From: Pedobacter sp. PACM 27299
Lineage (GTDB): Bacteria; Bacteroidota; Bacteroidia; Sphingobacteriales; Sphingobacteriaceae
Assembly: GCF_001412655.1 (NCBI RefSeq)
Contig: NZ_CP012996.1
Coordinates: 3,720,001 to 3,784,000 of the forward strand
Length of the DNA stretch: 64,000 bases
Direction of reading: 5' to 3'
Position 1 is the first letter of the stretch; each line of letters opens with the position of its first letter. Both the position numbers and the translations under genes were made by a program. The notes under the pieces were generated by a model that saw only the letters and a list, made by a program, of their open reading frames with translations, had not been told where the DNA came from and made no database searches. Below are positions 37,501 through 44,403 of this stretch, piece by piece.

Positions 37501-37724
37501 CTGATTTCCAAAAGATCTTCCAGTGCTCCAATGATAGTAAATCCCCCTTTAAAATCAGTTGAAGTACTTTTCCCGTTATTTTTGTTCGTCACAGTCGCAC
37601 CAGGAATGGGCCCTGACTCCTCTGCAACAGTCCCGGTTATTTTGGACTGCCCATACATGTTAATGCTGCAGAACATGAGAAATACTGTAAATAGTAACTT
37701 CCCTTTTGTGTAGAATTGATTCAT
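34587..37724 (-). CDS. SusC/RagA-family TonB-linked outer-membrane receptor
   Basis: A complete 1045-residue receptor with a signal peptide ending NMYGQ, a carboxypeptidase-regulatory-like domain (ITGTVAEESGPIPGATVTN), the plug beginning VVTALGIKKEKKAVGYSVQ, VVDGVPISSD and LKGANAAALYGSRGQRGAILI, and a barrel ending GLNLNVTF. It has no STN domain. It starts an operon with SusD-like_2 and a Tat phosphoesterase. Its promoter block is almost identical to that of the phosphodiesterase gene at 37891-38973, so the two units should be co-regulated. Confidence 0.96.
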   Translation of the reverse strand: MNQFYTKGKLLFTVFLMFCSINMYGQSKITGTVAEESGPIPGATVTNKNNGKSTSTDFKGGFTIIGALEDLLEIRSIGYKTKQVKVGSISANNIVLQSDSKSLDDVVVTALGIKKEKKAVGYSVQEVKGSDLVKAREPNGISSLTGKVAGLTITPSANLFGDAGIYLRGQSGVLIVVDGVPISSDSWNLSPDDIETYSVLKGANAAALYGSRGQRGAILITTKKGGSINKGFTVDFNSSTQLQTGYNAIPDYQTAYGAGDNFKYEFKDGKGGGINDNDYFVWGPRFEGQLINQYNSPIDPVTKALVPIPWLARGKDNLKNFLRDGLLSTNNIAISTKSEVGDMRVSLSQMLQRGTVPNTKLGSTNFNFSGGLNAGKKVRFEANINYNKQITPNYPDANYGPNSYVYLMNIWGGADYDVRDLQNYWKPGQENIQQYNREYTIYNNPYFTAYENLHSYAKDDIYGHLSMKYSITDKLNFNLRSNVSTWNRSRTKRIPVSGNFYNDGVNQVGGYQEVYDKFWENNTEASFSYADRFKDFGFKSSVFANLRTVKVSSLSASTNGGLIVPGVYDLANTVLPSVPTNDYGHRQVASTYGLIDLDYKNYLFLNLTGRYDKSSTLPEKHNAYFYPSASLSAVISQMIELPKEISFLKMRGSYANVASDLAKEDAQYDIYKLNSTYTPYSTRWNNNTGVTYSGVLTNPDILAARVKTTEVGLEARFLNNRIGFDAAAFYNIEGPEIVNLTVSPTSGVTSTQKNAFTYVRKGLELTVDGSPVKTTDFLWNVVLNWSTNHRWLNKIDGILERDGLIKVGDRADGYFITDFQRDPNGKMIVGTNGLPALNPYRSLVGYSDNNFVASINNSFKYKNIGLSFQVDGRFGGKIANAVDDSQWNSGTAPASDSPYRLLDWQNRANSSWKGSVMTDGLKIVSGALNTDQDGNVISDTRVFANNDVPVLYQTWARNFNRSNHELMRSRTFVKLREVVLTYSVPASFMQRTKIVSAASLSLVGRNLLYFTGKGTRNMDLDQFISGAGLQTPSVKSFGLNLNVTF

Positions 37725-37740
37725 AATTTAGCTATTGATT

Positions 37741-37802
37741 TGTTTAGCAAAACTAAACTCTGTTTATAAACACACTACTAAACATTCGTTAAGCATTTGT
37801 AA
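37741..37802 (-). promoter_or_regulatory. Shared promoter block A (upstream of SusC)
   Basis: The 30-mer at 37741-37770 differs by one base from 38989-39018, and the 15-mer at 37788-37802 differs by one base from 39036-39050, at the same spacing. On the minus strand it contains a -7 box TAGTTTTG (37755-37748) inside a GTTTAG/CTAAAC palindrome, 23 bp from the ATG. There is no -33 TTG, so an activator bound to the upstream TTTA-rich repeats is likely. Confidence 0.7.
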
Positions 37803-37833
37803 ACAGCAACCACTAAATCACTGTTTTTCTGGA

Positions 37834-37867
37834 TAAAAAAAGCCCGGTTCTTAATCCAGAACCGGGC
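37834..37867 (-). terminator. Terminator of the phosphodiesterase gene
   Basis: GCCCGGTTCT (37842-37851) and AGAACCGGGC (37858-37867) form a GC-rich stem followed by seven T on the minus strand. It lies 24 bp past the stop. Confidence 0.92.
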
Positions 37868-37890
37868 CATTGAGAATTAAATTAACATGA

Positions 37891-38973
37891 CTAATGACGC
37901 ACAGATTTTATTGGCGCTGCTACCGGGTGATTGGCTTTAAAATCAAATCCGAGTAAATTTGCAATGGTTTGGGCAATCTGATCCTGGTAAATCTGGCCGG
38001 AATCCTTCATTTCTCCCTGAGCAGGTGTATCTGGTCCCAATACCGCCAGCCAGGTTTCATTAGAATGTTTTGCGGATGAACCGTGGCCGGTCCATTGATC
38101 TCCTAAGCCCCTTCCATGATCCGGACAAATGATGAATGTGGTATTGTCTTTATAAAACGGATCTTCCTGCATGGCATTCCAAAGGTTGCCAATCATCGCA
38201 TCAAGATAGCTGCCGGCATCCAGGTAATAGTCGTATTGACCTGCATGACCAAGGTCATCAGGATCTACAAAATCTATATAGGTAAATTTAGGGTGATTGG
38301 CTTTAATATAAGTTTTAGCGATGGCATACGTACCCACATCCCAGCGTACAGAAGTACCAAAATAATTAGGGATATAGTTCTGGATTTCATTAGCCAGCTG
38401 CTGAGCTTCGGTTAATTGCTTTCCTTTTACTTTTTCAAAGGGGTTGATTAGGGTAATTTGGTTTCTATCTCTGTTTACAATTTTAGCTACGGGTTCCCAT
38501 CCTGCAATGGTGACGATCTTATTTTCATAATCTTTCTGCATGTTCAGGAAGTCCAGAATATTTTCATTCGGGTTATTTGGATAGGAATTTGAGTTTATAT
38601 TTTCATCATAATAGCCGGTAATCGTTTCACTTCTTCCGGGATAGGAGAACCAGTATTTATTTTTAACATTGACCAGGTTACCCAATTCCCGGTTTCCATA
38701 TAACTGTCCTTTTTTAGCAATGACATTCCAGAAAAAAGGCATCAGTTTATCACGGCGCTCGGCCGCTGTTTCAGCCCAAAACTTCTGGAATACTGCCGCA
38801 GAATCTTGTTTACGGTATTTCTTGTTGCCGAGCAGTGCGGAATCGGCACCTTTGAAAATCTCCTGCCAGCGATAGCCGTCAATAGAAATCAGCACTACAT
38901 TTCTGGTTTTTGTAGTTTGTGCAGTGGCCAGCTGAGTTAGGGTCAGCAGGATTAAAAGCAGTTTTAGTTTCAT
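37891..38973 (-). CDS. Alkaline-phosphatase-superfamily phosphodiesterase/phosphatase, exported
   Basis: A 360-residue protein with a signal peptide (residues 1-18, ending ATAQ). Metal and catalytic motifs of the alkaline phosphatase superfamily are present: LISIDGYRWQEIF (first Asp), WFSYPGRSET with S115 as the likely nucleophile, FVDPDDLGHAGQYDYY, CPDHGRGLGD and TGHGSSAKHSNETWLAVLGP. It resembles type I phosphodiesterase/nucleotide pyrophosphatase proteins. It would release phosphate from organic esters in the periplasm. It is transcribed separately from the SusC operon next to it but from a near-identical promoter block. Confidence 0.88.
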   Translation of the reverse strand: MKLKLLLILLTLTQLATAQTTKTRNVVLISIDGYRWQEIFKGADSALLGNKKYRKQDSAAVFQKFWAETAAERRDKLMPFFWNVIAKKGQLYGNRELGNLVNVKNKYWFSYPGRSETITGYYDENINSNSYPNNPNENILDFLNMQKDYENKIVTIAGWEPVAKIVNRDRNQITLINPFEKVKGKQLTEAQQLANEIQNYIPNYFGTSVRWDVGTYAIAKTYIKANHPKFTYIDFVDPDDLGHAGQYDYYLDAGSYLDAMIGNLWNAMQEDPFYKDNTTFIICPDHGRGLGDQWTGHGSSAKHSNETWLAVLGPDTPAQGEMKDSGQIYQDQIAQTIANLLGFDFKANHPVAAPIKSVRH

Positions 38974-38988
38974 GATTTAAATTTATAA

Positions 38989-39050
38989 TGTTTAGCAAAA
39001 CTAAACTTTGTTTATAAATGAATCATTTAGTAGAGGTTAAGGATTTGTAA
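38989..39050 (-). promoter_or_regulatory. Shared promoter block B (upstream of the phosphodiesterase)
   Basis: It matches block A at 29 of 30 and 14 of 15 positions in two segments with identical spacing, and lies at nearly the same distance from its start codon (15 versus 16 bases). It carries the same TAGTTTTG -7 box on the minus strand (39003-38996). Confidence 0.7.
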
Positions 39051-39167
39051 TGCGTGGGGAATATAAAGCTATTAAAACATATAGGTTATCACAATCTATT
39101 AACTATTTTTGTGAGATCCAGTAGCTTTCATGCTCCTGGATCGCTCTTCCCTACTTCTTATAAATCA

Positions 39168-41528
39168 ATGACAGAAAGACATTTTTTTTCCATATCCATT
39201 CGCCATACGATCGCCTTATTATTGGCTCTATGCCTTTCTATTCCTGCCTTTGCGCAGAAAAACAAACATACAGACCAGGACCATCAGGACATTTCTATCC
39301 TTTCCGACTCGGCTACACTAACGAAAAGCGATTACCTCAGCCATCTTGAAAAAGTATTTGAAACGGTTAATAAAGTTCCTGTTACGGTAGGCTCCTTTAA
39401 GAAGCTGACACCCATAGCCGCGCATTTAACACAGGATGAAGCTGCCCTTGCTTTACTTAAAAGCAGGCTCAATCAAAGTGATAGAACGCCGAACCTGCAA
39501 AATCTGCAGATGGATCAGACTTTATTGAAAGAGCTTCAAATTAACAATAAGGATTGCCTGACGGATCTCGAAGAATATGAAAAAGAATTAAGGGAACTAA
39601 AAACAGAAATTCTTAACCTGCGCAAGGATACGGTGCTGATTAAACTTTTTACGCTGCCCTCGATGCGTACGCTGTTTAAAGACGAATTTGCAGAGCTGGA
39701 GAAAAAACACCTGGTCATGGATAGCCTCCTAAAAACAACCACGTTATCCATAAATAACCTGCAGGCAAGAACTTCAGCGAACCTGATCAACATTAAAGAA
39801 CTGATGTACCTGACGGACAGACAGCTCGATGCAGTGAGTATCAAAGCTTTCGGGAAAGAACGACGTTACCTTTGGGAGTCTGCAACGAGTAACAATAGAG
39901 GTGTTGGCTTTCGTAAGTTCATCAATGGTGAGCAGGAAATATCAGCTTATTACTTCGTTTATACGCGCAGCAGCCGCATTTTATTGATCTTTACCTGCTT
40001 GACTTTCTTCTTCTGGGTATTCTTTAATTTCAGGAGCATGAAGCGGCACGACCGATTGGAAGCGCTCGACGATTTCTCCTTGCTGAATCCCCATCCCTAC
40101 CTGATTACCTTTATCATGCTGTTTACCCTAGCACCGATATTCGACCTCAAGGCACCGGCATTATACATCGAGTCTGTACAGATTATACTCGCGATTTTAC
40201 TGACATTTTTCTTCCGTAAAAGGCTTTCATCAAAGTTGTTTTACTATTGGTGCATCTTTGCAGTACTCCTGTTAGCGCCTGTTTTTCTCCGTTTATTAGG
40301 GATGCCTCCAAGATTTCAGCGCTGGCTCCTAATGTTCCTAAGCATCAGTTCTACGGCTTACGGAACCATCATTTTAAGGAAATTGGATGAGCAGGAAAAA
40401 AGATATAGAATGATCCTGGTGACTGGGTATATTTACACGATCTTCGCCTTCATTGCTATATTTTGCAATCTTTTCGGCCGCTTCACACTGACCCAGATTT
40501 TCTATTCCACAGGTGTCAATTCTTTGTTGAATGCCATTTCCTTAACCATCCTGGCTAAAGTATTGGTGGAAGCCTTTTTACTTCAAATGAAAAGCAGCAG
40601 GATTCGTAAAGGTTACCCTGAATATTTCGATTGGCACCCAGTGATTTCAGGTCTTAAAAGGATTACAGGGATTGGTGCAACCATCATTTGGTTCGTGATA
40701 TTCACCACCAACCTTAATATTTTCAATGGCCTGTATGAGTCTTTAATGGAAGTGCTTATAGAAAAACGAACGATTGGGAACTTCTCCTTTACCTTTGGTG
40801 GCATCGTCCTGTTTTTAGGCATCATCTGGACCGCCAACTTTTTACAGAAATACATTGCCTATTTCTTTGGAGATACTGGCGATGATGATATTGAAGACAA
40901 TAAAGGGCAGCGTTCAAAATTACTGATTACACGTCTGATACTGCTCATTGGGGGATTCATGATCGCGGTTGCCGCATCAGGACTTCCAATTGACAAGATT
41001 ACCGTCATCCTTGGTGCCCTTGGTGTGGGTATCGGACTAGGTTTACAAAATATAGTGAGCAATTTCGTATCCGGGATCATCCTTATTTTTGATAAGACTA
41101 TCCGGATTGGAGATGTGGTAGAATTGAGTAATAAAAAAGGAAGAGTGAAAGAGATTGGTGTTCGTGCCAGCACACTCCTTACCGAAGAAGGTGCAGAGGT
41201 TATTATTCCTAATGGCGCAATTTTATCGAACAACATCATCAACTGGACGCTGAGCAACAATCAGATGCGCATAGACATTTCTTTAACGATTGCTAAGCCT
41301 TTCAATTCAACCGAGGTAGTGAATCAGATCAGGGATATTATTATCAATAACAACAACGTCTTTATCAATAAAGAACCGGTGATCATGATCAGTCCGGTGA
41401 GTAAGCTGAACAGCAATATAAAAATATACTTCTGGTGCAAGGACATTTCCAATGCGGATATGACCAGAAACATCGTTATTGCACAGATATTTGAAGCCTT
41501 TGAAGAGAAAGAAATTGAGATCGTATAA
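39168..41528 (+). CDS. Large MscS-family mechanosensitive channel with extended N-terminus
   Basis: The frame is open from 39054, but the ATG at 39168 gives a signal peptide (HTIALLLALCLSIPAFAQ), so 786 residues are preferred. A periplasmic, coiled-coil-rich domain (residues about 30-260; LTDLEEYEKELRELKTEI) is followed by about ten membrane segments and the MscS core: ILGALGVGIGLGLQNIVSNFVSG, split across the pore helix, IRIGDVVELSNKKGRVKEIGVR and VIIPNGAILSNNIINW. The layout is like MscK/YbdG-type channels with long periplasmic parts. It protects against osmotic downshock. It is divergent from the phosphodiesterase gene and convergent with a Crp/Fnr gene. Confidence 0.9.
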   Translation: MTERHFFSISIRHTIALLLALCLSIPAFAQKNKHTDQDHQDISILSDSATLTKSDYLSHLEKVFETVNKVPVTVGSFKKLTPIAAHLTQDEAALALLKSRLNQSDRTPNLQNLQMDQTLLKELQINNKDCLTDLEEYEKELRELKTEILNLRKDTVLIKLFTLPSMRTLFKDEFAELEKKHLVMDSLLKTTTLSINNLQARTSANLINIKELMYLTDRQLDAVSIKAFGKERRYLWESATSNNRGVGFRKFINGEQEISAYYFVYTRSSRILLIFTCLTFFFWVFFNFRSMKRHDRLEALDDFSLLNPHPYLITFIMLFTLAPIFDLKAPALYIESVQIILAILLTFFFRKRLSSKLFYYWCIFAVLLLAPVFLRLLGMPPRFQRWLLMFLSISSTAYGTIILRKLDEQEKRYRMILVTGYIYTIFAFIAIFCNLFGRFTLTQIFYSTGVNSLLNAISLTILAKVLVEAFLLQMKSSRIRKGYPEYFDWHPVISGLKRITGIGATIIWFVIFTTNLNIFNGLYESLMEVLIEKRTIGNFSFTFGGIVLFLGIIWTANFLQKYIAYFFGDTGDDDIEDNKGQRSKLLITRLILLIGGFMIAVAASGLPIDKITVILGALGVGIGLGLQNIVSNFVSGIILIFDKTIRIGDVVELSNKKGRVKEIGVRASTLLTEEGAEVIIPNGAILSNNIINWTLSNNQMRIDISLTIAKPFNSTEVVNQIRDIIINNNNVFINKEPVIMISPVSKLNSNIKIYFWCKDISNADMTRNIVIAQIFEAFEEKEIEIV

Positions 41529-41545
41529 GCCACTGCAGGTGTGAA

Positions 41546-42076
41546 TTATGATTTTCTGTTCCTGATCCGGCTTAAAGAAACAGCGGTAATGCCTAAATAC
41601 GTCGCAATATAGTGCTGAGGTACACGCAAAAGAATTTGTGGATGCCGCTCCAGTAATTCCTGGTATCGCTTCTGGGGACTATCCTTGATGCGGGAAAGAA
41701 AAAGATGCTGATACCACAAAAGCCTGTCGAATGTATGGTCTTCTATTTTCTTTCTGACTTCCGCTGAGTTTTCCATTATCATGAGGAAGTGATTTCTGCT
41801 CAGGTAAAATAACGTGCAGGGCTCTATGGTTTCGACATTGAACTGACTCGGAGCCAGGTTTTTAAAACTCTCTATGGAAGCAATGCTTTGATTTTCAAAG
41901 AAAAACTGGCAAGTGACTTCTTTACCATCATTATTAAACCATATTCGAATACAGCCTTTTTTAATAAAGTAAATTTTATTGGCTATTGCCCCTTCCTTTA
42001 ATAGGACCGTCTTAGCAGGCAGTTCCACTGTCTCAAAAAGATCCTGATATTTCTCCCAGTCCGGTATATTCATCAT
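41546..42076 (-). CDS. Crp/Fnr-family transcriptional regulator
   Basis: A 176-residue protein (a second ATG lies one codon inside). The cyclic-nucleotide-binding-like roll is seen in LKEGAIANKIYFIKKGCIRIWF, followed by the dimer helix and a short helix-turn-helix (QHYIATYLGITAVSLSRIRN). It is shorter than the related regulator at 8220-8798 and ends soon after the recognition helix. A -7-like TAGCTTTG on the minus strand (42168-42161) lies about 85 bp upstream. Targets are unknown; no partner gene is adjacent on its strand. Confidence 0.87.
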   Translation of the reverse strand: MMNIPDWEKYQDLFETVELPAKTVLLKEGAIANKIYFIKKGCIRIWFNNDGKEVTCQFFFENQSIASIESFKNLAPSQFNVETIEPCTLFYLSRNHFLMIMENSAEVRKKIEDHTFDRLLWYQHLFLSRIKDSPQKRYQELLERHPQILLRVPQHYIATYLGITAVSLSRIRNRKS

Positions 42077-42283
42077 TTAGCTCAATGGTAGTTATAAATA
42101 TTTTAAATATGATGATGATCAGGCCGAAGCTATCAAAATCTTGCTACACCTACCAATGAACAAAGCTAGGAAACATTTTTTTTCCTATTATAATTTAAAA
42201 CAGTTAAACTACATTAAAACACTCACCATCAACACCTAAAGAACCCATATAAATAGTAAGAAAACATCTCATCCCCCTATCTT

Positions 42284-43584
42284 ATGAAAACACCTTTACT
42301 TAAGAACATTCTCCTGTTCTTATTTGTTCTAGGTACCCTCAAAGTCGCAGCTGAAGGTAGTAAAGAACTCACGGCCAAAGTTGGCGAAACGCTATATTTA
42401 GGTTCCAGTGCACAAGGGATTAGTTCAAAATCCAAATAGCTGGTACATTGAGGCTTTCGATGTTTCTGTAAAAGGCCTTGGTCAGACAGTTGTACCGGTA
42501 CGTGCGTTCATGAATTTGTTTTCCGCTAATGCCTCTAATGTTGCCAACAATTACGGCTCATTTAATGGTGTTTTCAATCTGCTCACAAGAGATGGTTATA
42601 AAAATACAGTAAACACCAATGGAATGCAGGGCGCCGCATTTCAGTTTTTTGTCAACAATAAAGGATTCAGAGATGGTGCTGGAAATGCTCTATATAAAAG
42701 TGTAAAGGGAATTGGCACCACATCCAGCGCAATTCCGGTTCAAAATCCAACAGCGCCTGATGATGCAACCAATGTAACCCATAAGTTATTTTTTAATGCC
42801 CCTTTGGGTGATCTCCCAGCTTCGGCACCATCAGCGTCAGGCCCAGTTTGGCTGGTCAATTCTATCGTTCATCCGATACTCAGTGCACTTAGTTTTAGAG
42901 GGATTGACGGAACGCCAAATCAGGCAGGAACCCACAGATCAATGGAAATAATCCCCACAACAAACAGTACTGAGATGATACAGATATTCCAAACATAGGC
43001 ATCCCCTCCAACCCCAAAAGAAATCTGGCAGGGATCAATAGCAGTACCAATGGCCATATCTGGAGTAATATCGGAGGGCTAATTTCGGAGATGATAATGG
43101 CATGGACAGCTGGGCATATATCCCAATTACGCCATTAATGAACCTTTTAGCCTTTCGCATTTTGGATACAGATCTGGAAGTAGTTTCCATCACTAGTTAT
43201 CCCACTTCAATTTGTGAAGGAAAAGCCGCTAGTTTTGTAGTTACAGTAAGAAATAATGGTCCTGATCATGTGTTAGGAGCCAAATTTCATCTGGATTTGC
43301 CTGCCGGACTTACCGGCAGCACCGTTACGCCATTAGTAACTGCAGGTAAAGCGCTGCTCAACTCTTCTAACCTTACTGCTGCAGCTTATGACGCCACATT
43401 GAACATGAACAATGCCGCAAAGCTGACATTTACCATTAATGCGACTGTTTCTACCTTACCTACCCCAACAAATCCTGATGCTGCTATATCCACCGATCCA
43501 GACCAGGAATGCAATGCAGTACCATCCGGACCAGGGTGTAACAACATCAAAGATGTGCAGATCAACGTTATACCCGAAGCTTAA
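42284..43584 (+). pseudogene. Decayed secreted protein with DUF11-like C-terminal domain
   Basis: ATG at 42284 opens a signal peptide (LLFLFVLGTLKVAAEG) but the frame stops at TAG 42437-42439. The protein continues in another frame from about 42413 (GLVQNPNSWYIEAFDVSVKG) to about 42940. It then continues in a third segment containing an in-frame TGA at 42971 (DDTDIPNIGIPS), and finally, after another shift near 43075, in the frame ending at 43584. The last part (DLEVVSITSYPTSICEGKAASFVVTVRNN, split near SYPT) is a DUF11-type bacterial Ig-like repeat with four or more cysteines. Three frameshifts plus a nonsense codon indicate a dead gene, while all neighbours are intact. The original product was probably a surface or adhesin-like protein. 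Confidence 0.8.
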
Positions 43585-43610
43585 TGCTCTAGCCTTCTGA
43601 AGCCTAATTC

Positions 43611-44402
43611 TTAATCAAATGAAGTGTCTTTATGCAATTTCCCAAATCGCTGTTCCTGCATTCGGTCATAGTCTTTCACATAATCCGGGTGTTCCGTTTT
43701 CATCCACCTGTCCCATACCCTTAAATACAATCCATAATTCCCTTTAAACTTCTGATGGTGCAGGTTATGAAAAGTAGAGGTATTTACGATTTCGAATAAG
43801 AACGTATTTCGGAAACCTTTGGGCATAATTTCATAGCCCAAATGTCCGTATACGTTGATGATAAAAGAGGATAAGGCGAACAGCGCCAAGGTGATTGGAT
43901 GCAAAGGCATGGCGAAAACCAATACAATCATCACTGCTCCTTCTGCTATGGCTTCCAAAAAATGAAAAGAATAAGACGTCCAAGGAGAAGGATTGGTAGA
44001 TTGATGGTGGACCAGATGTGTGGTCTTAAACAACCTTTTATGGTGTAAAATCCGGTGCATCCAGTAGAAATAAGTGTCATGAACCAATAAGGTCAGCAAC
44101 AGACTTACCGGAATCCACCATATCGGATATGCATGTAAATCGGTATAGATGAAGGTGTATCCACGAATTCCTTCGGAGAGCGCGATGATGGCCATGATGG
44201 CCAGCACGAGACTAGACACTGAAGAATGTAGAATTTCCCGCAGGAAATCGGCCTTACCCGCCAGCTTACCTTGGATCTTATTTCGCAGCAGGTTTTTGGG
44301 AAAAAGCAGGTAAAAAACTAAAAAAAAGATACCTGCGATGGTAAAATATCTACCTATAGTGAGGAGAAATGCCCAGCTAATATTTTCAAGCAATTGGTTC
44401 AT
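43611..44402 (-). CDS. Sterol desaturase/fatty acid hydroxylase family membrane protein
   Basis: A 263-residue inner-membrane protein with four or five hydrophobic segments. It carries the histidine clusters of diiron membrane hydroxylases: HDTYFYWMHRILHH, THLVHHQSTNPSPW, GHLGYE and FHNLHHQKF. Such enzymes hydroxylate or desaturate lipids, sterols, carotenoids or alkyl ethers using oxygen. It is the last gene of the long leftward operon and starts one base after the stop of the second permease/GldG gene. This tight link suggests that the operon's function includes modification of a lipid or a lipophilic ligand; the specific substrate is unknown. Confidence 0.85.
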   Translation of the reverse strand: MNQLLENISWAFLLTIGRYFTIAGIFFLVFYLLFPKNLLRNKIQGKLAGKADFLREILHSSVSSLVLAIMAIIALSEGIRGYTFIYTDLHAYPIWWIPVSLLLTLLVHDTYFYWMHRILHHKRLFKTTHLVHHQSTNPSPWTSYSFHFLEAIAEGAVMIVLVFAMPLHPITLALFALSSFIINVYGHLGYEIMPKGFRNTFLFEIVNTSTFHNLHHQKFKGNYGLYLRVWDRWMKTEHPDYVKDYDRMQEQRFGKLHKDTSFD

Positions 44403-44403
44403 A

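Noticed and set aside
40859..41260. A 133-residue minus-strand frame inside the large MscS gene
   Set aside because: It is antisense to the conserved MscS pore and beta domains, and its composition is that of a mirrored coding sequence.
42069..42090. A tRNA-like D-arm string (TAGCTCAATGGTAG)
   Set aside because: No acceptor stem, anticodon arm or T-arm with GTTCRA can be formed around it; it is the start-codon region of the Crp/Fnr gene.
42284..43584. Programmed frameshifting in the DUF11-like gene
   Set aside because: There are at least three shifts plus a nonsense codon, without slippery heptamers or downstream structures; decay is the simpler explanation.
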